Shown: positions 16,424 to 26,105, numbered from the stretch's first letter. The stretch: DNA of 60,398 nt from an uncultured Alistipes sp. (GCA_900550375.1 URRP01000007.1:1-60398), one strand, 5' to 3'. Notes: a model not told the origin generated them from the sequence alone. Program-made: numbers and translations.

Positions 16424-16951
16424 TTATTTCAGTGCCTTCACGAGCGAAGGGATCAGCTCGGCGAGGGCGTTCTCGGTCTGAGCGGTGTAGAAATTACCGT
16501 CGACGACCGCTTTGTCGTCGGTGCCGATGCATTCCCGAACCACCGGTTTGATGAACGGATGCAGGGCGACCCGCCGCCCGTCGGCGATGCCCAGCTTGTC
16601 GTAGAGCAGTGCTGCGGCGCAATGGCCGGCCAGCAGTTTGCCTCGGTCGGCGAAGGTTTTCATCACGCGGAGCATCTCCTGATTGTACGGTTTGCCGACG
16701 TTTTCCGAGAATTTGGGCATGGCGTCGCCGCAGGCGAAGACCAGTGCTTCGTATTCGTTCTCGTGGCCTGCGAGATGGGCCACCGTGTCGTCGAGCCGCA
16801 GGGCGACGCCCGAGTTCGTCGTCACCTGCGGGGTCTCGGCCACCGCGAAGGTTCGGAACGGAATCCCGTTCTCGAAAAATGCCTCCAGATACTGGAACAG
16901 TCCCGCTCCGTTGACCGGATTGACGACTAAAACAGCTGCTTTCTTTACCAT
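16424..16951 (-). CDS. DJ-1/PfpI family protein
   Basis: Protein of 175 aa with the class I glutamine-amidotransferase-like fold. The likely nucleophile is Cys111 in AGHCAAALL, at the nucleophile elbow. AVLVVNPVNGAG at the start and an acidic patch near residue 75 (ACGDAMPKF) fit DJ-1/PfpI relatives such as ElbB-like glyoxalases or chaperones. The activity could be glyoxalase III, deglycase or stress protection. It is divergent from an HxlR regulator; that arrangement is common for reactive-carbonyl or thiol-stress genes, so regulation by the neighbour is likely but inferred. Confidence 0.78.
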   Translation of the reverse strand: MVKKAAVLVVNPVNGAGLFQYLEAFFENGIPFRTFAVAETPQVTTNSGVALRLDDTVAHLAGHENEYEALVFACGDAMPKFSENVGKPYNQEMLRVMKTFADRGKLLAGHCAAALLYDKLGIADGRRVALHPFIKPVVRECIGTDDKAVVDGNFYTAQTENALAELIPSLVKALK

Positions 16952-16978
16952 AACTTTTTGATTTAAAAGATTATTATT

Positions 16979-17054
16979 TAAAGTAAGTTTATTACTTTTG
17001 TGAAGTAAAAATAGAATTCGGATTTGTAAAAAACAAGAACTTACCTTTCGGTAA
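16979..17054. promoter_or_regulatory. Putative HxlR operator region
   Basis: AT-rich spacer between the divergent PfpI and HxlR genes. AGTAA, TTACT and AGTAA repeats alternate at 16981-17007, and a separate inverted repeat TTACC-TTTC-GGTAA occupies 17041-17054. TACTTTTG at 16993-17000 is a possible -7 box toward HxlR. Confidence 0.5.
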
Positions 17055-17110
17055 CCCGCTTACCCGTAGGGAACGAATCTTGATTTACAACGGGTTGAAG
17101 AGTGAAAGAA

Positions 17111-17467
17111 ATGCAAACTTTTTTACATACGGGACTCTGCCCGATCCGCGACATTCTCAGTCGGTTGGGCGACAAATGGTCGTTGCTGGTGCTCGTGACG
17201 CTCAATGCCAACGGGACGATGCGTTTCAGCGATATTCACCGTTCGATCGGCGACGTTTCGCAACGAATGCTGACCGTGACACTGCGATCGCTCGAAACCG
17301 ACGGTCTGCTCTCGCGGACGATCTATCCCGAAGTGCCGCCGCGTGTGGAGTACGCCCTGACGGAGTCGGGACGAAGCCTGTTGCCGCATCTGGAGGGGTT
17401 GGTCGGCTGGGCGTCGGAGCATATGAACGGGATCGTCGCCTTGCGGGAGTCGGGGCCGGCGAGGTAA
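17111..17467 (+). CDS. HxlR family transcriptional regulator
   Basis: Winged-helix protein of 118 aa. CPIRDILSRLGDKWSLLVL (about residues 10-28) with its single Cys and RFSDIHRSIGDVSQRMLT (about 41-58) are the family signature. HxlR proteins bind palindromic operators as dimers and the N-terminal Cys often senses electrophiles or oxidants. ATG 17111 was chosen over the GTG at 17102. The divergent DJ-1/PfpI gene is the probable target. Confidence 0.88.
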   Translation: MQTFLHTGLCPIRDILSRLGDKWSLLVLVTLNANGTMRFSDIHRSIGDVSQRMLTVTLRSLETDGLLSRTIYPEVPPRVEYALTESGRSLLPHLEGLVGWASEHMNGIVALRESGPAR

Positions 17468-17480
17468 TGCCTCTGCGGCG

Positions 17481-19154
17481 TCAGGCCGTTTCCGACGGCT
17501 CCGCACCCGGGATGTCGATGCGGCGGATCGCATCGTCGAAGGCGCTGCGTTCGCCCAGTGCGGCGTTGCGCAGCTGTGCCCGATAGGTGTGGATCGTCGC
17601 CACGGAGCAGTTGAGGATTGCGGCGATCTTGGTGCTGTTGGTCACGCCCAGCCGGAGCAGCGCCAGAATGCGCAGTTCGGTGTTCAGCGTCTGCGGCTGG
17701 CGCAGGACGAACCGCTGCTCGGCCGTCATCAGGCTGTTGACATGCTCCACGAAATCGGGGAAGAGATGGAGGAAGGTCTCGTCGAAGATCGACAGAAACT
17801 CCTTGTACTCGGCGTCGGAAGGGTTCTTCGTCCGCAGTTCTCGGAGCAGGACGTCGCTGTTCTCATCCTTGAAAATCTTCAGCAGCTGTTTCCGGTAATC
17901 GTTGATTTTTAGTATGTAACGTGAACAGAGGGAGAGGTAGTGCCCGACGTATTCGTCCTTGATGTTATTGGCGTCGCGCAGTTCGCCGTTGATGCTTCGG
18001 ATGCGTTCGTTCTGCTGCTCGACGTCGCGGTTGAGCTGCTGGAGCAGTCGGTTCATTTCCAGACGGCTGGCGCTGATCTGCCGGATCTTGCGGTAGTAGA
18101 TCAGAATCGCGAAGAAACTGCCCAGCAGCACGACCACCAGCAGACTTACGATGATCGAGACATAGCTCATCGCGCGGCGTTTGGCGTCGATGGAGTCGAT
18201 GTAGGCGCTCCCGATGTGCCGGACCATTTCGGACGACTGCTGCATCCGCGAACGGAAGTTGCAGTAGAGAGCATCCTCCATCGAGCAGTTGATGTAGCGG
18301 TTGGCGCGGGCAACGTCGCCCTCTTCGAGCAACAGACCGGCGAGGGCGTAGAGCGCCAAACCCTCCCGAACAGGCGTTCGCAGGTCGTCTGCGGCGGCCC
18401 GGATCAGGTACTCCTTGCGACGGTCCGTATCGCCCAGTTTTTCGTAGATGCACGACAGCGCATAGGCGGTCATCGCCCGTTGGTGCGTGTCGTCGATTCC
18501 GGCTTCGTATACGGGCAGCAGCTGTGCCAGTGCCTTCTCGGGATGCCCGGCGCTGTTATACATCATGGCGATGAGTTCCTTGCGCCGGATGGAATTTTCG
18601 GGCAGGTTGCGGATTCGCAGCAGATTGTACAGGCGCACGGTATCCTGATAGCCGGCTCTGAGCGACGGATCGGAGCCGGATAGCTGATTGGCCGTGAAGG
18701 TGCGGTAGACGTTGTAGTATTCGCTCATACACGTCTGCGGCAGGCGGGTGGTATCGACCTGATAGAGGATGCGTTTGGCTTCGCCGTACATGCCGCCGTC
18801 GAAGACGGTTTTGGCGAGGTAGATGCGTGCGCTGTTGCTTTGCGCAGCGTCGCCGCAGCGTTCGGCTTGGGCGAGCATCCTGCGGGCATAGTGGTAGGCC
18901 GAATCGATATCGTAGTTATAGTACTCCTTGTAGATGGCCTCCAAAATGGCGATCCGTCTGTGCGGATCTCTCGTCGTGTCGAGCTTTTCGAGCTGTTCTT
19001 CGACGCGGAGGTTCTTCATCCGGCTGTATTCGGGACGCTGCTCGATGATGCGGTCTAGCTCTTCGAGCGCTTCCTGATGGCGGTCGATACGCGTGGAGCA
19101 GCTCGTGCCGATAGCGAAAAGCGAAAGGATCAGGAAAAAGGGAAGCGGTTTCAT
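17481..19154 (-). CDS. DUF6377-like sensor/regulator lipoprotein with TPR-type repeats and HTH
   Basis: Protein of 557 aa: a lipoprotein-like signal (FAIGTSCS, Cys19), helical TPR-like repeats to about residue 320, one transmembrane helix (about 330-355, SLLVVVLLGSFFAILIYY), a coiled coil (LEMNRLLQQLNRDVEQQNER) and a C-terminal LuxR-like HTH (STKIAAILNCSVATIHTYRA, about 503-522). Such proteins often sit next to Sus loci in Bacteroidetes and probably pass a periplasmic signal to cytoplasmic DNA binding. It lies downstream of the SusCD operon on the same strand but is separated by a terminator. Its regulon is not known; the neighbouring Sus locus is the first candidate. Confidence 0.75.
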   Translation of the reverse strand: MKPLPFFLILSLFAIGTSCSTRIDRHQEALEELDRIIEQRPEYSRMKNLRVEEQLEKLDTTRDPHRRIAILEAIYKEYYNYDIDSAYHYARRMLAQAERCGDAAQSNSARIYLAKTVFDGGMYGEAKRILYQVDTTRLPQTCMSEYYNVYRTFTANQLSGSDPSLRAGYQDTVRLYNLLRIRNLPENSIRRKELIAMMYNSAGHPEKALAQLLPVYEAGIDDTHQRAMTAYALSCIYEKLGDTDRRKEYLIRAAADDLRTPVREGLALYALAGLLLEEGDVARANRYINCSMEDALYCNFRSRMQQSSEMVRHIGSAYIDSIDAKRRAMSYVSIIVSLLVVVLLGSFFAILIYYRKIRQISASRLEMNRLLQQLNRDVEQQNERIRSINGELRDANNIKDEYVGHYLSLCSRYILKINDYRKQLLKIFKDENSDVLLRELRTKNPSDAEYKEFLSIFDETFLHLFPDFVEHVNSLMTAEQRFVLRQPQTLNTELRILALLRLGVTNSTKIAAILNCSVATIHTYRAQLRNAALGERSAFDDAIRRIDIPGAEPSETA

Positions 19155-19388
19155 GCGGTCGAAAAAAGTCGGTTGTCTGAATCGGAATAGCGGCCGGCCG
19201 CCATTGGCCGGCGATTATCCTTCGCAAAATAGTAAAAAAAAGCGTTGCACGCTCCGATTTTGTCTGTTTTTGTGCTTCATCCGCCGCTTTTCAAGAGGCG
19301 CCGGCCGGGACGAACTGCCATTTTCGGAGGAGCCGGCACACGGCGGTCCGGCCGGTTTCCGTCGGGACGAACAGGCGGCGAAGCAAAA
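19155..19388. other. Gene-free spacer between the DUF6377 gene and the Sus operon terminator
   Basis: No gene or known RNA is seen. On the minus strand ACTATTTTGCG near 19225-19233 is a weak -7-like signal for the DUF6377 gene. Confidence 0.35.
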
Positions 19389-19418
19389 AAAGGAGAAAAC
19401 GGAATCGTTTTCTCCTTT
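19389..19418 (-). terminator. Intrinsic terminator of the first Sus operon
   Basis: A perfect 13-bp stem, AAAGGAGAAAACG (19389-19401) with CGTTTTCTCCTTT (19406-19418). Read on the minus strand it runs into a stretch of Ts, so it ends the operon that finishes with susD. Confidence 0.88.
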
Positions 19419-19478
19419 GAACGGGTAGTGAGGCAAGAGACAGGGCACGGCCATTCGTCGCTGCGCCCTGCCGCCGGA

Positions 19479-21221
19479 TTAGAAGTCCAGACCGTCTTCC
19501 CAGCCGGGATTCTGCGACAGCGCGTGGTTCAACGTGCGCTGTGCGGCGGGAATCGGCCAGAGGTAGTCGCGTGCGTCGTCCCAGTTCGGGCCGTGAATGA
19601 CGCCCGGGTAGCCGACGATATAGCCTTTGGTCGTCTCGCTGAGGATGACATCCTTGCCGATCTTCAGCTTCGTAGGGCAGGTGGAGGTCGCCGCCTCGGT
19701 GTAGAGTTCCAGATCGGGCGTGCCGTCGTTATCCATATCGTAGGTTCCCGCACCGGGGATGTAGCAGCCGTGATAGGGGACGTAGTGGTTCAGCGCCTGC
19801 TTGCATTCGTTCCAGCGGAAGAGGTCCCACGAGCGGTAGGGTGGCTCCATCACCAGCTCGATGGTGCGCTCGCGGCGGATTTCGAGCAAGACGCCCGTGT
19901 GGGCGCTCTTCGTCACGTTGGGATAGCACTTCAGCAGGTACGGATCGGGTGTGCCGTTCGCTTTCGTGAGATCGATGGCGGGCATCTTCACGCGGTCGCG
20001 GATCAGGTTGACCGAGATATTGAGATCGTCCTGCGTGATCGTACCCAGTTCGGCCACCGCCTCGGCATAGTTGAGGTAGACCTCGGCGGCGCGCATCAGA
20101 ATCCAATCGCTGCTGCTGGCTCCCGACGTGGACGAATTGGCGGCCGTGCCGACGAACTTGATCGGCTCGTAGCCGGTGTGCGAAGAGAGGGTATTGCGTG
20201 TCACCGTCGTGGCCTCCACCTGCTTGTAGCCCGGGCAGAGGACGGTCTGCGCCATGCGCGGGTCGCGGCCCTGCGTCTCCTCGCTGTACGGCATCGTCTC
20301 CCAGCCCTCCTTGTCGGTGAAGCGGGTGCCGTCGGCCATGAGGTAGTGGTTCATGAAGCGGCGCGTGAGGCTGGTGCGACCGAACTTGATGTTGTAGGGC
20401 ACCGAGTGCGTGACGCCGAATGCCTTGTCGTAACGGCGGCAGAGCACCACTTCGCAGGTTTTGGCATCGGGCGAGTAGAAGAGATCGCGGTAGGGTTCCG
20501 AACCCTCCTTGTAGGGAGAGAACGGCGAGTCGGTGATGAACTCCTTGGCCGTCGCGGCGGCCTGCCGGAGGTACTTGTCGGCATCGGCCATGCCGTGATA
20601 CTTGCGGAACGTTCCCTCGTAGAGCGCGGCACGGCTTGCATAGGCCAGCGCGGCCCATTTCGTCACGCGGGTGTTGCCGCTCTCCCACGATCCCGGGAGA
20701 TTATGGGCCGCGAAGTCGAAATCCTCCAGCACGCGGTCCATCACATAGCCGCGGTCGTCGCGCGCCTTGTAGACGTCGGCGTCGGTCGAGCCGAGTACAT
20801 GGTCGTAGTAGGGTACGTCGCCGTAGGTGCGTACCTTGAGGAAGTAGAAGTAGGCGCGGAAAAACCGGGCCACGGCTTCGTATTTGGTGGCCAGCCCTCG
20901 GTCGGGACACTGGTCGAGGTGTTCGAGCAGGTAGTTGATCTTGCGCAGCGCTCTGAACGACCATGTCTGCGAGGCGGCGTTGCGGCTGCCGGTGATGTAG
21001 TCGCTCAGTCCGTTGTCGATCTTGTCGTCGCCGTCGTTGATTCCGATATCGGCCGATTCGAGGTTGTCGCTGTAAAACTGGTTGCTCCACAGCGTGAGAT
21101 CGGACTCGTTGGTGAAATACTGGTCGGGAGCGAGTTCGTCCTCGGGGAGCATCGTCAGGTCGCAGCTGCCGACGCTCAGGGCGATGGCTCCGAAAGCTAA
21201 GATTTTATAGATGATTTTCAT
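19479..21221 (-). CDS. SusD/RagB family nutrient-binding outer membrane lipoprotein
   Basis: Lipoprotein of 580 aa (ALSVGSC, Cys20) with the SusD N-terminal part (DLTMLPEDELAPDQYFTN) and the C-terminal RagB/SusD domain (RSWDLFRWNECKQALNHY near 460; YLWPIPAAQRTLNHALSQNP near the end). SusD proteins cap a SusC barrel and deliver a ligand to it. It is the last gene of a four-gene operon, 22 bp after susC. The ligand is unknown; no glycoside hydrolase is encoded with it, and the operon's enzyme is a metallophosphoesterase. Confidence 0.93.
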   Translation of the reverse strand: MKIIYKILAFGAIALSVGSCDLTMLPEDELAPDQYFTNESDLTLWSNQFYSDNLESADIGINDGDDKIDNGLSDYITGSRNAASQTWSFRALRKINYLLEHLDQCPDRGLATKYEAVARFFRAYFYFLKVRTYGDVPYYDHVLGSTDADVYKARDDRGYVMDRVLEDFDFAAHNLPGSWESGNTRVTKWAALAYASRAALYEGTFRKYHGMADADKYLRQAAATAKEFITDSPFSPYKEGSEPYRDLFYSPDAKTCEVVLCRRYDKAFGVTHSVPYNIKFGRTSLTRRFMNHYLMADGTRFTDKEGWETMPYSEETQGRDPRMAQTVLCPGYKQVEATTVTRNTLSSHTGYEPIKFVGTAANSSTSGASSSDWILMRAAEVYLNYAEAVAELGTITQDDLNISVNLIRDRVKMPAIDLTKANGTPDPYLLKCYPNVTKSAHTGVLLEIRRERTIELVMEPPYRSWDLFRWNECKQALNHYVPYHGCYIPGAGTYDMDNDGTPDLELYTEAATSTCPTKLKIGKDVILSETTKGYIVGYPGVIHGPNWDDARDYLWPIPAAQRTLNHALSQNPGWEDGLDF

Positions 21222-21243
21222 ATTCTTTCCGACTTAAATGGTT

Positions 21244-24200
21244 TTAGAAAGTGATGTCGATGCCGAACGAGAAGGTGCGCGGCATGGTGTAACCCGTTCC
21301 GGTTCCGCCTTTGTAGGTTCCGCTGGAGATCGCCAGTTCAGGGTCGATCAGCTTGCAGTACTTCTTGAGCGGCGACCAGTAGCAGAGGTTTTCGCCCGAG
21401 ACGTAGACGCGCAGTTTCGAGAAGTACTTCTTCAGCACCGGCAACGTGTAGCCGACGGTCAGGTTCTTGAAGCGCAGATAGGCCACGCTCTGCATATAGC
21501 GGTCGTTGTTCTGTCCCAGCGGGCCGCCGTTGTAGCTCTGGATCGGTCTCAGTTTGGGGAAATATCCGCCCGGGTTGTTCTCGCTCCAGACATTGTCCAT
21601 GAAGTCGTAGGTGATGAACGACGGAATGGTGTAGCCGTAGAGTTGCCAGAACTGGTTGGCGCCGTAGATGTCGTCCTTGTTGGCCGTCGGGTACCAGTCG
21701 CGCTTGCCGACGCCTTGGAAGAAGGCCGAGATGTCGAACCCGTTCCAGCTCGCCTCGATACGGAACGAGTAGCTGTAACGCGGCGTGGTGTTGCCGATAA
21801 TCATCATATCGCCCGGATCGTCGACCGTCCCTGCGCCCGTACCGATCGAGCCGCTGCCGTCGCGGTCTTCGAACATCACGTCACCCGCCATCAGCTTGCC
21901 CAGATTGTTCTGCATGTTGTAGACGCGCTGGTAGACGTTGGAGCTGTTGTTGATCGCCTGCTGGTAGGCGGCGGCCTCCTCGTCGGTGTCGAAGAGTTTC
22001 GGCACGTGGTAGCCCCAGATTTCGCCCAGTTTCTTGCCTTCGTAATTGCTGGTGAAGATCTTCGTGGGGTTGTTGTACTTGGTGATTTCGGTCTGGTAGT
22101 CGCCGATCTGACCCGTCAGGGCGTAGTGGAAGGGTTTGCCGCCCAGCTTGAACTGGTCGCGCCATGTGATCGAGAACTCCCAGCCTTTGGTACGCAGGTC
22201 GGCGCAGTTTTCGGTTGGCGTTGATGCGCCGTAAACCGAAGGAAGCGTCAGCGACTGGGTCAGCATATCCTTCGTATCGCGGATGAAGAGGTCGCCCGTG
22301 AACGAAAGCCGGTTTTGGAGGAAACTCAGGTCGAGACCGAGGTTGTAGGTGTAGACCGTCTCCCACGTCAGATTCGATGACATGGGGTCGGATACGTGGG
22401 CGTAGCTCGCCTTGCCGCTGTCGTCGAAAAGATAGTTGAGCGTGCCGGTGCCGACCGTTTCGAGGTAGAGGTAGTTGCTGACCTGTTGGTTGCCCAGCGC
22501 GCCGTACGACAGACGGATCTTACCGTTGTCCCACCAGTGGCGGACACCTTCCATGAAGCGCTCTTCGGTGAAACGCCAGCCGGCCGATACCGACGGGAAG
22601 TAACCCCAGCGATCCTTTTTTGCGAAGCGCGACGTGCCGTCGGCGCGCAGCGAAGCCTCGAAGAGATACTTGCCCTTGTAGTCGTAGTTGATACGGCCGA
22701 AGAAACCGAGTGTCTTATAGGCCGAAATATCCTGCGTCACGAGCCAGTAGGTGTCGTCGTTGACCGAGTTGAACGAATCGATCTGATCGCTGCCCAGTCC
22801 GAACTGTTCGACGGTATTGTCCGTCAGGCGGTATTTCTCGTAGTTCATACCCACGACGGCCCTGAAGTTGTGTTCCTTGTTCCAGCTGTGTTCGTAGGTC
22901 ATGTAGGCATCGACGTTGTGGTAGGTGTACTCGTAGGGACGCTCGCGGTAGGTGTCCTTCTGGTAGTGGGTCGTGGTCTTGGTGACACCCACGGCATCGG
23001 AATAGACGTTCGCCGCCGTGCGGTCCTTGTAGAGCCGGCGGTAGTTGTTGATGTTGTAGCTGGCGTCGAAGGTCAGGTCCTTGTGCAGCTTGATTTGCAG
23101 GCTGTTCGATAGCGTCAGCGAGAGGTTCTCGATCGTGTGTTTGTTCGTGGGGTCGGCCAACGCCGCCGTGCGCCCCTTGCCCAGCGCGATGTTGCGCAGA
23201 TCGGACGGATACATCACGATCGACCCGTCGGGGTTGTAGGGGACGAACATCGGCGCGACGTTCTCTTCGAGCGCGGCGATGGTCAGCCCTTCGTTGAGCG
23301 GACCCGGGTACTTCTGATTGACCGCATTGAGCGACGCATTGGTCGACCACTTGGCCCATTTGAAGAGTTGTGCGTCGAACTTGGCGCGGAACGAATAGTT
23401 CTTGTAGTTCTCCTTGTTCTGGATCATATTGCCGCCCAGTACACCGTCCTGCTGATAGTAACGGCCGCTGACGTAGTAGTTGACGTCCTTGCTGCCGCCC
23501 GAGAGCGAGAGGTTATGCTCCTGATGGAAGCGGTTGGTGTTGTAGATACTGTGATACCAGTCGAAGTTTCCGTAATAGTGGTACTTGCCCTGAGCATCGG
23601 CGACCACCCACGGCCGTTCGGGATTCTCGGTCTTGTCGTAACGGCGCGCCTCGAGTGCCGCCCAGTCCTGTTCGTTGTAGTTGAAGGCGTTGTAGGCGTA
23701 ACGCGAGAAGTAGAGATCGTTGACGATCGTGGCGTAGTCGTAACCGGTGGTGATGAAATCGGTGGGCGTCGTGGGCTGTGTCCAGCCGATGTTGTTGGAG
23801 TAGCTCACCGTTGCCTTGCCGGTCGCGCCTTTCTTGGTCGTCACCAGAATCACGCCGGCTGAAGCCTTGGCGCCGTAGATCGCACTGGCCGAAGCATCCT
23901 TGAGGATCGAGATCGACTCGATGTCGGCAGCGTTGACCAACCGTAGCGAGACGCCCGGCACGCCGTCGACCAGCACCAGCGGCGAGCCGCCGTTGATCGA
24001 GGGTACGCCGCGGATGTTGAGGCTGTTGCCGGCCGTCGGGTTACCCGAGTCGATGCTGATGTTGAGCGAGGGGTCGATGCCCTGCAACGCCTGCATGGTC
24101 GAAACGACGGGGCGCTGGGCGAGTTCCTCGCCCGAGACCGACGAGACGGCACCCGTGACGTTGATCTTCTTCTGCGTGGCGTAGCCCACGACCACCACGT

Positions 24201-24585
24201 CGTCGAGCCGTTGCGCGTCTTCGCTCAGCTCCACTTCGATCGTGCCGGCGGCGGGCACCTTCGCCGTCCACGAGGTGTAACCCACATAGGAGATCGTCAG
24301 CAGCTGACCGGTAGCGGCCTGCACCGTGAAGGCGCCGGCGGCGTCGGTCACCGTTCCCGAGCCGGTCGCCGTGTTGGCGACCGTGACGCCGACGATCGGA
24401 TCGCCGGTCGATTTGTCGGTGACGCGTCCCGTGACGTTGCGCAGCTGCGGTTGAGCGGCCGCGCTGCTGAGTTCGACCCGATGCACAGCGTCGGTTTCGC
24501 TGCTGCCGGCCGCGTGGGCGCTGGCGAAGGGGAGTGTGAGCAGCCCGATCGCCAAGATTGCGGGAATATATTTTTTGTTTTGCAT
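21244..24585 (-). CDS. SusC/RagA TonB-linked outer membrane transporter
   Basis: Protein of 1113 aa: signal peptide (about 1-25), carboxypeptidase-D regulatory-like domain (VTGRVTDKSTGDPIVGVTV, near 52-70), plug domain (DDVVVVGYATQKKINVTGAV near 128; SILKDASASAIYGAKASAGV near 227, the SusC signature) and a 22-strand barrel ending in TFSFGIDITF. It imports ligands handed over by SusD with energy from TonB. It lacks the N-terminal STN domain, so control by an ECF anti-sigma factor is not expected, in contrast to the receptor at 37862. The operator upstream of the first gene of the operon suggests a cytoplasmic repressor instead. Confidence 0.95.
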   Translation of the reverse strand: MQNKKYIPAILAIGLLTLPFASAHAAGSSETDAVHRVELSSAAAQPQLRNVTGRVTDKSTGDPIVGVTVANTATGSGTVTDAAGAFTVQAATGQLLTISYVGYTSWTAKVPAAGTIEVELSEDAQRLDDVVVVGYATQKKINVTGAVSSVSGEELAQRPVVSTMQALQGIDPSLNISIDSGNPTAGNSLNIRGVPSINGGSPLVLVDGVPGVSLRLVNAADIESISILKDASASAIYGAKASAGVILVTTKKGATGKATVSYSNNIGWTQPTTPTDFITTGYDYATIVNDLYFSRYAYNAFNYNEQDWAALEARRYDKTENPERPWVVADAQGKYHYYGNFDWYHSIYNTNRFHQEHNLSLSGGSKDVNYYVSGRYYQQDGVLGGNMIQNKENYKNYSFRAKFDAQLFKWAKWSTNASLNAVNQKYPGPLNEGLTIAALEENVAPMFVPYNPDGSIVMYPSDLRNIALGKGRTAALADPTNKHTIENLSLTLSNSLQIKLHKDLTFDASYNINNYRRLYKDRTAANVYSDAVGVTKTTTHYQKDTYRERPYEYTYHNVDAYMTYEHSWNKEHNFRAVVGMNYEKYRLTDNTVEQFGLGSDQIDSFNSVNDDTYWLVTQDISAYKTLGFFGRINYDYKGKYLFEASLRADGTSRFAKKDRWGYFPSVSAGWRFTEERFMEGVRHWWDNGKIRLSYGALGNQQVSNYLYLETVGTGTLNYLFDDSGKASYAHVSDPMSSNLTWETVYTYNLGLDLSFLQNRLSFTGDLFIRDTKDMLTQSLTLPSVYGASTPTENCADLRTKGWEFSITWRDQFKLGGKPFHYALTGQIGDYQTEITKYNNPTKIFTSNYEGKKLGEIWGYHVPKLFDTDEEAAAYQQAINNSSNVYQRVYNMQNNLGKLMAGDVMFEDRDGSGSIGTGAGTVDDPGDMMIIGNTTPRYSYSFRIEASWNGFDISAFFQGVGKRDWYPTANKDDIYGANQFWQLYGYTIPSFITYDFMDNVWSENNPGGYFPKLRPIQSYNGGPLGQNNDRYMQSVAYLRFKNLTVGYTLPVLKKYFSKLRVYVSGENLCYWSPLKKYCKLIDPELAISSGTYKGGTGTGYTMPRTFSFGIDITF

Positions 24586-24606
24586 AATGCGTTCGTATTT
24601 AGGTTG

Positions 24607-25980
24607 TTACTTCACGAGTTTCCAGAGGGCATAGACCTGATCGGCATTCAGCGGATCGTCGTAGATGCGTGCGATGACCACTTCGCCTTTGAACGAGATC
24701 TCTCCCAGATTGTTGGGGCCCGGATCGGCGCCGATTCCGAACCAGCGCTTGCCGGCGGCGGGCGTCATGTGAAAGAACTTGCCTGCCGCCGAATTGTTGG
24801 AGGCTTTCAGTTCGCCGTCGATGTAGACTTTCTGCGTGCCGGCCGTCTGGTCCCATACGGCGATCACGTGGTAATAGACGTCTTTGAGGGCCGTGACACC
24901 TGTTTTTGCCGTTTTCCATGCGTTTTTGCCGGAGCTGTCCGTTCCGGTCTCCATGACGATCTGGTTCGAGTCGTCGGCCCAGAAGCAGATGCTCGCACCG
25001 CCGCCCTGCGTTGCGGCAAAGGGTTTGATCTGCATCTTCTTGGGATCGTCGTAGCGACGCATGAGCAGCTCCATCGTGTAGCCGTCTTCGATTTTGCTCT
25101 TGAAGGTCGTGTTGTCGTTGTATTCGATCACGTAATAACCGGCTTCGAGTTTGGTCAGACCGGGTTCGTGGGTGAATACGGCGGCGAAACGGCCGTACTT
25201 TTCGAGGTACACGGTCGATACGAACTCGTTGGGGCGGAATTCGACGGTCATGCCCATGGCCGAGACGTCCTTGGCTGTGCCATCGGCGGCAAACTCCACG
25301 TCCAGCAGATCGGCCTTCGGCGCTTGGACGATGTATCCCTGCGAAACGGCGGCGTAGGCGAAGACTTCGGGATGGAGCGTCGAGACGAACTTGATGTCGG
25401 CGCTGCGGCTCTTGCCCGTCTTGTTTTCTGCTGCGACGAAGGTGATCGAAGCGGCATCCTTCGAGGTTTGGGTGAGCCAGTTCTCGTTGCTGTCGCTGTT
25501 GGTAACCTGAGCGCTCCACTCGCTCTGGTTGGTCGAAACTTGGAGGGTGAACTCCGTCTGGTCGCCGCTCAGCGGAACCGTTTTGGGAGCAACATTGAGA
25601 TAGGGCTGCTCCTCGATCTGCGAGATCTCGAAGGCGTAGCGCTCTTCGTCGTTGAAATAGAACGATACGGTGACCAAGCGGGTGACGCCGCTGAGGTTGC
25701 GGGAGGCCATGACCGTCACTTTGGTGTTGCCCGCCACACCGCTCTTGTCCGAGAGCGCGAAGCCTTCGGGACCCGTGATGTCGGCCGTCCAGTCGCCTGA
25801 CGCCATGACGGTGAACGCGATCTCTTGGCTCTTGCCGTCGATCGAGATCAGCTGCGACGGATCGGAGTCGTTGGGACCGACGACCTTGAAGAGGGGCGTG
25901 CGGTTCAAATCGCCCCCTTCCGAATCGCACGACACGAAGAGTGCACATGCGACTGCAAGCATAGTCAGTAGTTTTTTCAT
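24607..25980 (-). CDS. BACON/LamG surface lipoprotein
   Basis: Lipoprotein of 457 aa (ALFVSC, Cys18). Two BACON-like beta domains fill about residues 25-220 (WTADITGPEGFALSDKSGV; WSAQVTNSDSNENWLTQTS). The C-terminal half ends in a concanavalin/LamG fold (YYHVIAVWDQTAGTQKVYID, GEVVIARIYDDPLNADQVY). The layout is that of a surface ligand-binding protein helping SusCD (SusE/F or SGBP role), so it probably binds the operon's substrate outside the cell. It is the second gene, 126 bp after the phosphoesterase and 21 bp before susC. No catalytic residues were recognised. Confidence 0.8.
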   Translation of the reverse strand: MKKLLTMLAVACALFVSCDSEGGDLNRTPLFKVVGPNDSDPSQLISIDGKSQEIAFTVMASGDWTADITGPEGFALSDKSGVAGNTKVTVMASRNLSGVTRLVTVSFYFNDEERYAFEISQIEEQPYLNVAPKTVPLSGDQTEFTLQVSTNQSEWSAQVTNSDSNENWLTQTSKDAASITFVAAENKTGKSRSADIKFVSTLHPEVFAYAAVSQGYIVQAPKADLLDVEFAADGTAKDVSAMGMTVEFRPNEFVSTVYLEKYGRFAAVFTHEPGLTKLEAGYYVIEYNDNTTFKSKIEDGYTMELLMRRYDDPKKMQIKPFAATQGGGASICFWADDSNQIVMETGTDSSGKNAWKTAKTGVTALKDVYYHVIAVWDQTAGTQKVYIDGELKASNNSAAGKFFHMTPAAGKRWFGIGADPGPNNLGEISFKGEVVIARIYDDPLNADQVYALWKLVK

Positions 25981-26025
25981 AATGAGATAAATTTAGGTTT
26001 GATAAAGAAGTGGATCGAGTTTTTG

Positions 26026-26088
26026 GACGGCTCCAGCCGTCGGGGGATCACGACTGGCAGGAACGGAGTCTTCCCCTTACTCCGTTCC
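26026..26088 (-). other. Two hairpins between the first and second genes of the Sus operon
   Basis: GACGGCT/AGCCGTC (26026-26041) and GGAACGGAGT/ACTCCGTTCC (26060-26088) lie in the 125-bp gap. Neither has a T-run on the minus strand. They may cause partial termination or protect mRNA ends after cleavage, setting different levels of the phosphoesterase and SusCD. Confidence 0.5.
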
Positions 26089-26105
26089 CGGCCGGCCGAT
26101 GATCG

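Noticed and set aside
19245..21200. Open frame of 651 codons antisense to susD
   Set aside because: Shadow frame; SusD on the minus strand is unambiguous.
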